Below are positions 36,068 through 45,125 of a stretch of DNA of 64,000 bases, piece by piece (the first letter of the stretch is position 1; every line of letters starts with the position of its first letter). Source of the DNA: a bacterium (GTDB taxonomy: Bacteria > Bacillota > Bacilli > Lactobacillales > Streptococcaceae); contig CAJNCY010000007.1 in the NCBI GenBank assembly GCA_905221375.1, positions 1-64,000 of the forward strand. The letters run 5' to 3'. The translations under genes were made by a program, and so were the position numbers. A model generated the notes under the pieces. It searched no databases and was not told the origin of the DNA. It worked only from the letters and a program-made list of their open reading frames with translations.

Positions 36068-37459
36068 ATGGAAGTCAAAGCTGTTTTTTTTGATATCGAT
36101 GGAACCTTGGTCAACGATCGCAAGAGTGTTTTGAAATCCACTAAGGACGCGATTAAGATTGTCAAAGAACAAGGGGTACTGGTTGGTGTAGCAACGGGGC
36201 GAGGACCTTTTTTTGTTAAGGAATTGATGGACGATTTGGATTTGGACTTTGCGGTAACCTATAATGGCCAGTATATCTTTACTAAAGACAGAGTCTTGTT
36301 CACGAGCCCAATTTCCAAGTTACATTTGCGCCAGCTCATTACTTATGCTAAAAAAGAGGGCAAGGAGATTGCCCTAGGGACCAAGGATGCCATGTTAGGT
36401 TCCAAAATCATGTCCTTTGGTCTGGGTTCTTTTTCCCAACGAATCAGTCGCTTCGTTCCCTCTGTTTTAACCCGAACAGTGAGTCAGTCCTTTAATCGTA
36501 TGGTCAGCAAGGTTGTTCCTCAAAAGGAAGAAGACTTGCTTGATCTAATGAATCAGCCTATCTACCAAGTTTTAATGCTGATGACGCCAGAAGAATCTGA
36601 GAAGGCGGCAGCTGATTTTGAAGATTTGAAATTAACACGTAGCAATCCTTTTGCTGCGGATGTCATCAATCAAGGAAACTCTAAATTGGAAGGTATTCGA
36701 CGAGTTGGGAAAGAATATGGTTTTGACCTCAACCAAGTGATGGCCTTTGGTGATTCGGATAACGACCTTGAAATGCTGGCTGGTGTCGGTATGTCGGTCG
36801 CTATGGGAAATGGTAGTAGCAGTGTCAAGGAAGTTGCCAAGCACATTACCACCAGCAATCAGCAAGACGGAATCCATAAGGCCCTAGAACATTTTGGTGT
36901 TTTAGCTTCAGAAAAAGTCTTTGTCAGCCGTGACTATCATTTCAATAAGGTCAAGACCTTCCACCACATGATGGATGAACGAACCCAAGAAGAACCTCGA
37001 GCTTGGGATTTAGAAGGTGCAACCCATAGGGCTGGCTTTAAAATAGAAGAATTGGTGGAGTTTGTTCGAGCTGCCAGCCCTTCTGAAGAGGACTTTGGTC
37101 AAGCTCTATCGCAACTTCATCAGGCCCTTGATAAGGCAGCAGATAAGGTAGCACAGAAGACGCCTGCTCAGCAAGATTTGGTAGGGCAAGTGGATGCCTT
37201 GATTGACACACTTTACTTTACCTACGGTAGTTTTGTCTTGATGGGAGTGGACCCAGAACGTATTTTTGACATTGTCCATCAGGCTAATATGGGGAAAATT
37301 TTCCCTGACGGCAAGGCTCATTTTGATCCAGTGACTCACAAAATCTTAAAACCAGATGATTGGGAAGAAAAATATGCTCCAGAACCTGCTATTAAAAAGG
37401 AACTGAAGCGCCAGCTCAAGGCTTACGAACGCCATAAAGAGAGAAATAATACTCAATGA
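36068..37459 (+). CDS. HAD-IIB hydrolase fused to a MazG/PRA-PH-like domain
   Basis: About 463 aa. Residues 1-275 are a Cof-type HAD phosphatase: FFDIDGTLVND, VATGRGP, FGDSDNDLEMLAGVGMSVAMGNG. Residues about 285-460 look like the all-alpha NTP pyrophosphatase fold: HRAGFKIEELVEFVRAA gives the EExxE-like metal motif and DALIDTLYFTYGSFVLMGVD the second Asp/helix. This suggests hydrolysis of a nucleotide-like pyrophosphate followed by dephosphorylation. Start at 36068 is chosen because the in-frame TTG at 36038 lacks a ribosome site. The last residues and the stop codon come from the RUP that follows. Confidence 0.85.
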   Translation: MEVKAVFFDIDGTLVNDRKSVLKSTKDAIKIVKEQGVLVGVATGRGPFFVKELMDDLDLDFAVTYNGQYIFTKDRVLFTSPISKLHLRQLITYAKKEGKEIALGTKDAMLGSKIMSFGLGSFSQRISRFVPSVLTRTVSQSFNRMVSKVVPQKEEDLLDLMNQPIYQVLMLMTPEESEKAAADFEDLKLTRSNPFAADVINQGNSKLEGIRRVGKEYGFDLNQVMAFGDSDNDLEMLAGVGMSVAMGNGSSSVKEVAKHITTSNQQDGIHKALEHFGVLASEKVFVSRDYHFNKVKTFHHMMDERTQEEPRAWDLEGATHRAGFKIEELVEFVRAASPSEEDFGQALSQLHQALDKAADKVAQKTPAQQDLVGQVDALIDTLYFTYGSFVLMGVDPERIFDIVHQANMGKIFPDGKAHFDPVTHKILKPDDWEEKYAPEPAIKKELKRQLKAYERHKERNNTQ

Positions 37460-37549
37460 AAATCAAAGAGCAAACTAGGAAACTAGCCGCAGGCTGCTCA
37501 AAACACTGTTTTGAGGTTGTAGATGGACGTTGACGTGGTTTGAAGAGTA
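37450..37549. repeat. RUP element at the 3' end of the HAD fusion gene
   Basis: TACTCAATGAAAATC at the left end, GTTTGAAGAGTA at the right, 100 bp, slightly shortened at the right end compared with the others. The TGA at 37457-37459 that ends the upstream gene lies inside it. Confidence 0.9.
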
Positions 37550-37561
37550 TAAATAGTAAAC

Positions 37562-37587
37562 AAAAAGGAGCGTTGAGCTCCTTTTCT
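37562..37587. terminator. Bidirectional terminator before uspA-like gene
   Basis: AAAAGGAGC pairs with GCTCCTTTT around GTTGA, with A-run and T-run flanks. Confidence 0.75.
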
Positions 37588-37593
37588 TCGTGA

Positions 37594-38046
37594 TTATAAG
37601 GTTTTTTCTTGTTCTCTCACAACCAGCAAATCGACCTTAGCATGGCGGAGGATGTATTCAGATGAAGATCCGACCAAGAGGCGTTCAAAGGCGTTGAGAC
37701 CAGTTGCGCCAACGAGGATGAGATCAACTTCTTCTGCATCTGGAATAGTACGTGCCAGTAGGGTCTTTGGATTTCCCATTTCAATGACGATATGAACATC
37801 TGCCACCCCAGCATCTTTAGCACGTTTTTCGTACTCTTTCATCAGACTTTCAGCGTCGACTTGGAGTTCTTCGTAAACTTCAGCATCAAAGGTGGATACG
37901 CTTTGGAGTGCGCGTGTGTCAATGACATGTGCGATGGTGAGTTTAGCGTCGTTTCGTAGAGCAGAATGAACTCCCTTGACAAAAGCCAAGTCCGCTTCCT
38001 TAGAACCATCGATTGCGACCATAATATTTTGGTAACGTTGTGCCAT
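37594..38046 (-). CDS. Universal stress protein UspA family
   Basis: A 150-aa Usp protein. The ATP-binding signature GATGLNAFERLLVGSSSEYI (about residues 116-135; G-2x-G-9x-G-S) is intact, so it belongs to the ATP-binding class. Starts at 38046 after a TTCAGGAGG site on the minus strand, preferred to the longer reading from 38109. Role in stress survival is known for the family only. Confidence 0.92.
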   Translation of the reverse strand: MAQRYQNIMVAIDGSKEADLAFVKGVHSALRNDAKLTIAHVIDTRALQSVSTFDAEVYEELQVDAESLMKEYEKRAKDAGVADVHIVIEMGNPKTLLARTIPDAEEVDLILVGATGLNAFERLLVGSSSEYILRHAKVDLLVVREQEKTL

Positions 38047-38202
38047 AATGAAACCTCCTGAAATTTTCTTACTATAATTGTAAACCTTTTCACTATAGAA
38101 GTAAAGCAAAAAAAGTATTTTTCAAAAGAATGTTAGTGCTTAAAATCTATATAAATATATGATAAAATAAAAGATAGCAGGAAAGAAGTGAAGGGAGGGA
38201 GA

Positions 38203-38505
38203 ATGATGAAAAACTCTTTTCAAGAATCAAAAAAATCAAATTTCCTTTATTATGGAATCATCCTAGTTTCAGTCTTGGTAGAAGTGATTATGATCTGGCA
38301 ATTAGAGAAGCTGATTCCACTTCTCTATCCAGGTTTTATCGGATTTTTAGTCTTTCATGTACTCTACCATCTAATCTTACTCCTAGTTGCAAAACGAAGT
38401 GGGCGTTGGGATTACTTGATGATATGGGGACTTTTCCTCATGTTCAATCTTCTCTATGACTCCTTTTTAGGCTTGCTTTTTCTAGGTTTATCTTTTGGTA
38501 TGTAA
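38203..38505 (+). CDS. Small integral membrane protein
   Basis: About 100 aa with three hydrophobic segments (about residues 15-35, 42-65, 72-98) and a basic N terminus. Family not recognised. A very strong AAGGGAGGGAG site precedes two adjacent ATG codons (38203, 38206). The terminator at 38546 separates it from the aminotransferase gene. Confidence 0.75.
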   Translation: MMKNSFQESKKSNFLYYGIILVSVLVEVIMIWQLEKLIPLLYPGFIGFLVFHVLYHLILLLVAKRSGRWDYLMIWGLFLMFNLLYDSFLGLLFLGLSFGM

Positions 38506-38545
38506 TGTGTTTTTTTCGCAAAATACCTGCTATCTCCCCTGTCTT

Positions 38546-38571
38546 GACCTCGCTTTTAGCGAGGTTTTTCT
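38546..38571 (+). terminator. Terminator after the membrane protein gene
   Basis: ACCTCGCT (38547-38554) and AGCGAGGT (38558-38565) around TTT, followed by TTTTC. Confidence 0.85.
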
Positions 38572-38663
38572 TCTATCTTAATCTAGTAAAACATTTCAGC
38601 AAACTTGTCGCATTTTCTTTCTAGTGGTATAATGTTACTATCCTGATGAATTGAGGAAACAAG

Positions 38664-39878
38664 ATGAAAGAATATAACAAGTCTAGTAAGTTAGAGCATG
38701 TTGCTTATGATATCCGTGGTCCTGTTTTGGAAGAAGCCATGCGAATGCGAGCAAATGGAGAAAAGATTTTACGTCTGAATACAGGAAATCCAGCAGAATT
38801 TGGCTTTACAGCGCCAGACGAGGTCATTCATGACTTGATTATGAATGCGCGTGATAGTGAAGGTTACTCTGACTCCAAAGGGATTTTCTCAGCCCGTAAG
38901 GCCATCATGCAGTATTGCCAATTGAAGAAATTCCCAAATGTAGATATTGATGATATTTACCTTGGAAATGGCGTCAGTGAGTTGATTGTCATGTCCATGC
39001 AGGGGCTTTTGGACAACGGGGATGAAGTCTTAGTGCCAATGCCAGATTATCCTCTCTGGACAGCAGCTGTCAGCCTAGCTGGGGGAAATGCCGTTCACTA
39101 TATCTGTGATGAAGCTGCAGAATGGTACCCAGATATTGACGATATCAAGTCAAAAATCACTTCCAATACCAAGGCAATCGTCCTTATCAATCCAAATAAC
39201 CCAACTGGAGCCCTTTATCCTAAGGAACTCTTGCTGGAGATTATTGAGATTGCCCGTCAAAACGATTTGATTATCTTTGCGGATGAAATTTACGACCGCA
39301 TGGTCATGGATGGACATGTGCATACGCCTGTGGCGAGCTTGGCACCAGATATTTTCTGTGTCAGCATGAATGGTCTGTCAAAATCCCATCGTATCGCTGG
39401 TTTCCGTGTGGGTTGGATGGTCTTGTCTGGACCTAAGACTCATGTCAAGGGCTATATCGAAGGGCTCAATATGCTATCCAATATGCGCCTTTGCTCTAAC
39501 GTTTTGGCCCAACAAGTCGTACAAACTTCCTTGGGTGGCCACCAATCAGTCGATGAATTGCTCCTTCCTGGTGGACGAATTTACGAGCAAAGAAACTTCA
39601 TCTACAATGCCATTCAAGATATCCCAGGTTTGTCTGCGGTTAAACCCAAGGCTGGACTCTATATCTTCCCTAAAATCGACCGCAATATGTACCGTATCGA
39701 TGATGATGAACAGTTTGTCCTTGATTTCTTGAAGCAGGAAAAGGTTCTCTTGGTTCATGGTCGAGGCTTTAACTGGCAGGAACCAGACCACTTCCGTATC
39801 GTTTACCTTCCTCGTGTCGATGAACTAGCCCAAATCCAAGAAAAGATGACTCGTTTCTTGAAACAGTATCGTAGATAG
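38664..39878 (+). CDS. alaT: Aminotransferase class I/II (alanine transaminase type)
   Basis: A 404-aa fold-type-I PLP enzyme. Motifs: INPNNPTGALYP, FADEIYDRMV and SMNGLSKSHRIAGFRVGW with the PLP-binding Lys. The YSDSKGI region near residue 73 and overall pattern agree with AlaA/AlaT, which interconvert pyruvate with glutamate to alanine and 2-oxoglutarate. It has an extended -10 TGG-TATAAT at 38625-38633. Specificity is inferred. Confidence 0.88.
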   Translation: MKEYNKSSKLEHVAYDIRGPVLEEAMRMRANGEKILRLNTGNPAEFGFTAPDEVIHDLIMNARDSEGYSDSKGIFSARKAIMQYCQLKKFPNVDIDDIYLGNGVSELIVMSMQGLLDNGDEVLVPMPDYPLWTAAVSLAGGNAVHYICDEAAEWYPDIDDIKSKITSNTKAIVLINPNNPTGALYPKELLLEIIEIARQNDLIIFADEIYDRMVMDGHVHTPVASLAPDIFCVSMNGLSKSHRIAGFRVGWMVLSGPKTHVKGYIEGLNMLSNMRLCSNVLAQQVVQTSLGGHQSVDELLLPGGRIYEQRNFIYNAIQDIPGLSAVKPKAGLYIFPKIDRNMYRIDDDEQFVLDFLKQEKVLLVHGRGFNWQEPDHFRIVYLPRVDELAQIQEKMTRFLKQYRR

Positions 39879-39920
39879 GGCTTACATTCGAAAAAGCTGG
39901 AAACATTTGCCTAGAGCTAT

Positions 39921-39949
39921 TGACAAAAGTGAAAGAATCAGATAGAATA
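39921..39949 (+). promoter_or_regulatory. rpmH: rpmH promoter
   Basis: TTGACA (39921-39926), 17 nt, TAGAAT (39944-39949), giving an untranslated leader of about 65 nt. Confidence 0.8.
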
Positions 39950-40022
39950 GTAAAGTATGTTTAGTAACTGATCACTTTATAGCCGGCTAAACGAATACAA
40001 AATCTATGAGGAGGTATTCATC

Positions 40023-40157
40023 GTGAAACGTACTTATCAACCAAGTAAACTTCGTCGTGCGCGCAAACACGGATTCCGTAACCGTATGTCAACCAAAAAC
40101 GGTCGTCGCGTATTGGCAGCTCGTCGTCGTAAAGGACGCAAAGTTTTGGCTGCATAA
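40023..40157 (+). CDS. rpmH: 50S ribosomal protein L34
   Basis: A 44-aa, very basic protein ([21 protein letters not shown] at its start), the standard L34. Starts with GTG at 40023 behind GAGGAGG. It is not next to dnaA or rnpA here, unlike in many bacteria. Flanked by its own promoter and a strong terminator at 40175. Confidence 0.97.
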
Positions 40158-40174
40158 TCCAAACGAACTATATC

Positions 40175-40212
40175 AAAAATCAGTAGGAACTCGAGTCTAC
40201 TGATTTTTATTT
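40175..40212 (+). terminator. rpmH terminator
   Basis: AAAAATCAGTAG (40175-40186) pairs with CTACTGATTTTT (40197-40208), followed by ATTTTTG. Confidence 0.88.
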
Positions 40213-40256
40213 TTGTAAAAAAGTACAAAAGGCTTTATATTTTTGCTCAAATGGTG

Positions 40257-40262
40257 TATAAT
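40257..40262 (+). promoter_or_regulatory. -10 box of the oligopeptide-binding protein gene
   Basis: TATAAT 33 nt before the start, with a weak TTTATA -35 at 40234-40239 (17-nt spacer). Confidence 0.6.
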
Positions 40263-40294
40263 ATTTCACATACTGTAAAAAATGGAGAATAATC

Positions 40295-42259
40295 ATGAAG
40301 AAATCAAAAGTTATGCTTTTTGGAGCTATGGCTTTGACAGCAGGTCTAGCTCTAGCGGCATGTGGGTCTTCCCAATCAAGTAATGCAGACAAGACTTACT
40401 CTTATATCTTTGTCAACAACCCAGACACCTTGGATTACATTACCTCTACACGAGACTCTACATCTAGTATCACAACTAACTTGATTGATGGTTTGTTGGA
40501 AAATGACCAGTACGGCAATCTCATTCCATCTATGGCTGAGTCATGGACAGTGTCAAAAGACGGTTTGACCTACACTTATAAAATCCGTCAGGGGGCTAAA
40601 TGGTACACTTCTGAAGGAGAAGAGTATGCGGATGTAACAGCTCATGACTTTGTAACGGGTCTCAAGTATGCGGCTGATAAAAAAGCTGAAAACTTGTACT
40701 TGGTGCAAGACTCTATCAAGGGGCTAGCAGACTATGTTGAAGGAAAATCATCTGATTTTGGAACTGTTGGTGTTAAGGCAGTGGATGATTACACACTCCA
40801 ATACACCCTCATCCAACCTGAAACTTATTGGAACTCTAAAACAACAGCAAGTATTCTTAGTCCTGTAAATGAAGCCTTCTTGAAGTCTAAGGGAGATGAC
40901 TTTGGAAGTGTGACACCATCAAGTATCTTGTCAAATGGTCCTTACTTGTTTAAGTCTTTCACTTCAAAATCTTTGATTGAATTTGACAAAAATCCTAATT
41001 ACTGGGATAAGGACAATGTCAAAATCGAGAAAGTGAAACTTTCATTCTTTGATGGTTCTGACCAAGACAGCATTGCAAGAGGATTCTTGGAAGGCAACTA
41101 TACAGATGGTCGTATTTTCCCAACCAGCTCAGTCTTTGCTGAACTCAAAAAGGGAAATGAGGACAAGATTACCTATACACCACAAAACTCAGTTACCTTC
41201 TACTATCTTTTCAACGTCAATCGCCAAAGCTACAAGCAGACTATGAAACAGTCTGATAAGGAAAAGACAGATGCACGCGCAGCTATGCAGAATAAAGATT
41301 TCCGTCAGGCTATCAACTTTGCCTTTGACCGTCATGCTTATGCAGCGCAGACAAATGGTGAAGATGGAGCAGACCGTATCTTGCGTAACACGGTTACACC
41401 AAGTAACTTTGTCCAAGTTGGTGATAAGAACTTTGGTGATATTGTCAATGAAAAAATTGTCAACTACGGTAAAGATTGGGCAAATATCAACCTAAACGAT
41501 GGTAAGCAAGCCTTCTTGAACCCTGACAAGGCCAAAGAGAAATTTGCGAAGGCCAAAGAAAGCCTGCAAGCACAGGGAGTAACCTTCCCAATTCATTTGG
41601 ATATGCCAGTTGACCAGACTGCTAAGCTAGATGTGCAACAGGCTGGATCTTTCAAGCAAACAGTGGAAGAAACTCTTGGTAAGGAGAATGTGGTTATCGA
41701 TGTTATCCAACTTTCTCCAGATGAAAAAGACCAGGCAACCTACTTTGCAGATACAGCAGAACAAAAAGACTACGACATCGACATCTCAGGATGGGGTGGA
41801 GACTACTCAGACCCTAAGACTTACCTAGCCATCCTTGATCCAGAGACAGGTTCTCAGTTGAAAAATATGGGCTTGTCTGAAGGAAAAGACAAGGAAGTCA
41901 AGGATAAGATTGGTCTTGCTGACTACAAGAAACTCTTGGATCAGGCTGATGCGGAAATAACAGATACTCAAGCTCGCTATGAAAAATATGCTGAAGCCCA
42001 AGCTTGGTTGACAGATAGCGCCCTCTTCCTACCAGTTCAAAGTGGTGGAGCTAACCCAATCTTCCGTAAGACTGTACCGTTTACAGGCCCATTCTCATTC
42101 GTTGGGAATAAAGGAAATGCTGACAACTACAAATATGTTGAATTGCAAAAAGAGGCAGTAACTGCTAAACAGTACCAAGAACTTTATGAAAAATGGCTAA
42201 AAGAAAAAGCTGAGTCAAATAAAAAAGCTCAGGAAGATTTAGCTAACCACATTCAATGA
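40295..42259 (+). CDS. Oligopeptide ABC transporter substrate-binding lipoprotein (AliA/AliB-like)
   Basis: A 654-aa SBP_bac_5 lipoprotein. The signal peptide MKKSKVMLFGAMALTAGLAL ends in the lipobox LAAC (Cys23). The mature part contains LLENDQYGNLIPSMAESW, YTSEGEEYADVTAHDFVTGLKYAADKK-type motifs and the C-terminal EKWLKEKAESNKKAQEDLA, all closely like pneumococcal AliA/AliB. These proteins pick up peptides for the shared AmiCDEF permease; no permease is encoded nearby, in keeping with an orphan receptor. Which paralogue it is cannot be settled by eye. GGAG site and promoter present. Confidence 0.92.
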   Translation: MKKSKVMLFGAMALTAGLALAACGSSQSSNADKTYSYIFVNNPDTLDYITSTRDSTSSITTNLIDGLLENDQYGNLIPSMAESWTVSKDGLTYTYKIRQGAKWYTSEGEEYADVTAHDFVTGLKYAADKKAENLYLVQDSIKGLADYVEGKSSDFGTVGVKAVDDYTLQYTLIQPETYWNSKTTASILSPVNEAFLKSKGDDFGSVTPSSILSNGPYLFKSFTSKSLIEFDKNPNYWDKDNVKIEKVKLSFFDGSDQDSIARGFLEGNYTDGRIFPTSSVFAELKKGNEDKITYTPQNSVTFYYLFNVNRQSYKQTMKQSDKEKTDARAAMQNKDFRQAINFAFDRHAYAAQTNGEDGADRILRNTVTPSNFVQVGDKNFGDIVNEKIVNYGKDWANINLNDGKQAFLNPDKAKEKFAKAKESLQAQGVTFPIHLDMPVDQTAKLDVQQAGSFKQTVEETLGKENVVIDVIQLSPDEKDQATYFADTAEQKDYDIDISGWGGDYSDPKTYLAILDPETGSQLKNMGLSEGKDKEVKDKIGLADYKKLLDQADAEITDTQARYEKYAEAQAWLTDSALFLPVQSGGANPIFRKTVPFTGPFSFVGNKGNADNYKYVELQKEAVTAKQYQELYEKWLKEKAESNKKAQEDLANHIQ

Positions 42260-42305
42260 TATTTCTAGTCATGCTTTTCAGTTAAGCATAGTGACTGGAT
42301 TCAGA

Positions 42306-42347
42306 AAAAGGCCTTACCAGGGCTTCTTGGTTCTGGTAGGGCCTTTT
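42306..42347. terminator. Bidirectional terminator between the lipoprotein and kimA-like genes
   Basis: AAAAGGCCTTACCAG (42306-42320) pairs with CTGGTAGGGCCTTTT (42333-42347), with one G-U pair. Confidence 0.85.
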
Positions 42348-42349
42348 CT

Positions 42350-44194
42350 TTATTCTTTTAAGTGGTAAGAGTAGCTAGCGACAACGACATCTTGGTGCCA
42401 ACGGAGGGCATATTTGAGTTTGAGGCTCATCTGATTGTGTAGGATATTTTGCCAAGGTTTATTAGGGATAAACTGGGGTACCAGAACAGTGACTGTATAG
42501 TTCTTTTTCTGGGCATCCTCAGAGATCCGTTTGACATACTTGACAGTAGGGGTGATGATGTCGCGGTAGCTGGTCTTGATATTTTTCAGAGTAATGGTTG
42601 GGAAGTAATCGACAAATTCTTGGAGAATTTCTTGATCTTTTTCTGCTGTTTCCTTAGTAGAAATGTGCATGGCTAAGACTTCATCACCAATACTTTGAGC
42701 GTAGTTAATGGCTCCAACACTTACACGGGTGACATTCCCTACTAGGACGAGGACAAGATTGCCATCGTAGGTACGTTTTTCGATGCCTTCATATAGTCGT
42801 AGTTGTTGGGCTACTTTTTGGTAATGACTGTGAATCGCCAAGAAAAGTAGGGTGAGTACGAGAATAATCGGGAAGAAAGGCCAGATATCATTGAGACGGA
42901 AAAAGAGCAGGATGAGCACGATAGCGTAGCAAATGATGGCTCCAAGGATATTGGCAAGGGCAGGTTTTAAGAAATTTGCCCCTTTTTCTTTTTTCCAATG
43001 GCGAATCATCCCAGTCTGAGAAAGGGCGAAGGGAACGAAGACACCGATAGTATAAAGGGGAATCAAACGTTCGGTATTGCCGTTAAAAATGAGAAGAAGA
43101 ATCATAGCCCCAAATGCCAGAGTTAAAATTCCATTGGAGTAGCCTAGGCGGTCTCCTTTTTCCATAAAGAGATGGGGCATGTACTTGTTTTTAGCCATAT
43201 TGTAAGCCAGCATAGGGAAGGCCGAAAAACCAGTATTTGCAGCTACGGCTAAAATCAAGGCTGTGGAGAATTGGAAGATATAATAGCCAAGGTGACCTAA
43301 GAAGGAAGTGCCAAGGATGCCTTGAGTCATCTGTGAAAGAATAGTTTCTCCGTGTTGAGGCATAATCCCCATCCAGTAGTTTAGGAAGGTAATGCCTGCA
43401 AAAAGAAAACCTAAAATCAAGGCCATGATGGTCAAGGTCTGAGCGGCATTCTTTTCTTTTGGAGCCTTGAAAAAGGGAACGGCATTTGAAATAGCTTCAA
43501 CCCCTGTCAGAGAGGCAGAACCACTGGTAAAAGCTCTTAGAATGAGAACGATAGACAGGCTCGGAACAGCATGCCCAATAGGTGAAGTTGCCTGATAGCT
43601 GAGAGACCCTGTCATTAGTTGAAAAATTCCATAGAGCAAGAGAAAGACAGTACTGATGATAAAGAGATAGACAGGAATCATCAGTGAACTGGCAGATTCT
43701 TTTAAGCCCCGTAAATTCAAGAGCATAAGCAAGCAAACCAGAAAAATGGAGATGTGAAGGTTGTAAGGGTGGAGGGCAGGGAGGGCTGCTGTGATAGCGT
43801 CAGCTCCAGATGATACCGATACCGCCACAGTCAGCATGTAGTCAACCAGCAGACTACCTCCAGCAATCAAGCCTAGCTCGGGAGATAGATTTTCTCGAGT
43901 AACCATATAGGCCCCTCCTCCTTGAGGATAGGCATGGATGATTTGACGGTAGGAGACGGTCAGACTAGCTAGGAGCAGGAGGACAAAGAGGCCGATAGGA
44001 AGGCTCCACCATATCGCAAGAGGAGAGAGACTAGCCAAGACGAGGACTACTTGCTCAGGCCCATAGGCAATGGAAGATAGAGCGTCGCTTGACAACATGG
44101 CCAAGGCCTGCATTTTTCCCAGCAGACCTCCCTCGCCTTCTGTTAAGGACTTAAGAGGACGACCGATAAAAGTCTGTTTTAATTTTGTAAACAT
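42350..44194 (-). CDS. KimA-like potassium/proton symporter (APC family)
   Basis: About 614 aa with 12 membrane segments and a cytosolic C-terminal domain of about 150 residues. The membrane part begins IGRPLKSL...KMQALAMLSSDALSSIAYG and contains YPQGGGAYMVTRENL and SASLTGVEAISNAVP. These closely follow B. subtilis KimA (YdaO), a high-affinity K+ importer whose C-terminal domain binds c-di-AMP. The label 'amino acid permease' is the alternative general call. Start at 44194 follows AAAGGAAA; the reading from 44221 lacks a good site. No c-di-AMP riboswitch was seen upstream. Confidence 0.82.
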   Translation of the reverse strand: MFTKLKQTFIGRPLKSLTEGEGGLLGKMQALAMLSSDALSSIAYGPEQVVLVLASLSPLAIWWSLPIGLFVLLLLASLTVSYRQIIHAYPQGGGAYMVTRENLSPELGLIAGGSLLVDYMLTVAVSVSSGADAITAALPALHPYNLHISIFLVCLLMLLNLRGLKESASSLMIPVYLFIISTVFLLLYGIFQLMTGSLSYQATSPIGHAVPSLSIVLILRAFTSGSASLTGVEAISNAVPFFKAPKEKNAAQTLTIMALILGFLFAGITFLNYWMGIMPQHGETILSQMTQGILGTSFLGHLGYYIFQFSTALILAVAANTGFSAFPMLAYNMAKNKYMPHLFMEKGDRLGYSNGILTLAFGAMILLLIFNGNTERLIPLYTIGVFVPFALSQTGMIRHWKKEKGANFLKPALANILGAIICYAIVLILLFFRLNDIWPFFPIILVLTLLFLAIHSHYQKVAQQLRLYEGIEKRTYDGNLVLVLVGNVTRVSVGAINYAQSIGDEVLAMHISTKETAEKDQEILQEFVDYFPTITLKNIKTSYRDIITPTVKYVKRISEDAQKKNYTVTVLVPQFIPNKPWQNILHNQMSLKLKYALRWHQDVVVASYSYHLKE

Positions 44195-44351
44195 GGTATT
44201 TTCCTTTTCTGAAAATTTCAATAAGTGCTATTATACTGCTTTGGGAAAATAGCGTCAAGAGACGACGATGGATTTTAGAATATTTTGTACAGATGAGGAG
44301 AGAGGTCAGTTTTTTTGCTATAATAGAAGATAGAAAACGAGGTTAGAAGAG

Positions 44352-45125
44352 ATGATTTTTGATACACATACACACTTGAATGTAGAAGAATTTGCAGGTC
44401 GTGAGGCAGAAGAAATTAGCTTGGCTGCTGAGATGGGTGTGACACAGATGAATATTGTTGGTTTTGATCAACCGACGATTGAGCGTGCCTTGGAGTTGGT
44501 AGATGAGTATGACCAGCTCTATGCGACTATCGGTTGGCATCCGACAGAAGCAGGGACTTACACGGAGGAGATTGAAGCCTACTTGCTTGAAAAGCTTAAA
44601 CATCCCAAGGTTGTGGCTTTAGGTGAAATTGGTTTAGACTACCATTGGATGACAGCGCCAAAAGAGGTGCAGGAGCAGGTTTTTCGTCGTCAGATTCAGT
44701 TATCTAAGGACTTGAATTTGCCTTTTGTTGTCCATACCCGTGATGCGCTGGAAGATACCTATGAGATTATTAAGAGCGAGGGAGTTGGTCCTCGTGGTGG
44801 TATCATGCATTCATTTTCAGGGACGCTTGAGTGGGCAGAGAAGTTTGTCGCGCTTGGCATGACTATTTCCTTCTCAGGAGTGGTGACTTTTAAGAAAGCA
44901 ACTGACATCCAAGAAGCAGCTAAAGAGTTACCTTTGGATAAGATTTTGGTGGAAACGGATGCGCCTTACTTAGCACCTGTACCCAAGCGTGGTCGCGAAA
45001 ACAAAACAGCCTACACTCGCTATGTAGTGGACTTTATCGCTGACTTGCGTGGCATGACGACAGAAGAGCTGGCGGCGGTAACAACTGCAAATGCAGAACG
45101 AATTTTTGGATTGGACAGCAAGTAA
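44352..45125 (+). CDS. TatD family metal-dependent hydrolase
   Basis: A 257-aa TIM-barrel hydrolase with the metal ligands DTHTHLN (residues 4-10), GEIGLDYH, HTRDA, HSFSG and ETDAPYLAP. TatD enzymes are DNases or deoxyribonuclease-like phosphoesterases. The stop and next start share one base region (TAATG), so it is coupled to rnmV as in many Firmicutes. Confidence 0.93.
   Translation: MIFDTHTHLNVEEFAGREAEEISLAAEMGVTQMNIVGFDQPTIERALELVDEYDQLYATIGWHPTEAGTYTEEIEAYLLEKLKHPKVVALGEIGLDYHWMTAPKEVQEQVFRRQIQLSKDLNLPFVVHTRDALEDTYEIIKSEGVGPRGGIMHSFSGTLEWAEKFVALGMTISFSGVVTFKKATDIQEAAKELPLDKILVETDAPYLAPVPKRGRENKTAYTRYVVDFIADLRGMTTEELAAVTTANAERIFGLDSK

Noticed and set aside
42320..42350. CRISPR-like or tandem repeats elsewhere in the window
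   Set aside because: The repeated motifs are RUP copies or terminator arms; no spaced direct repeats were seen.
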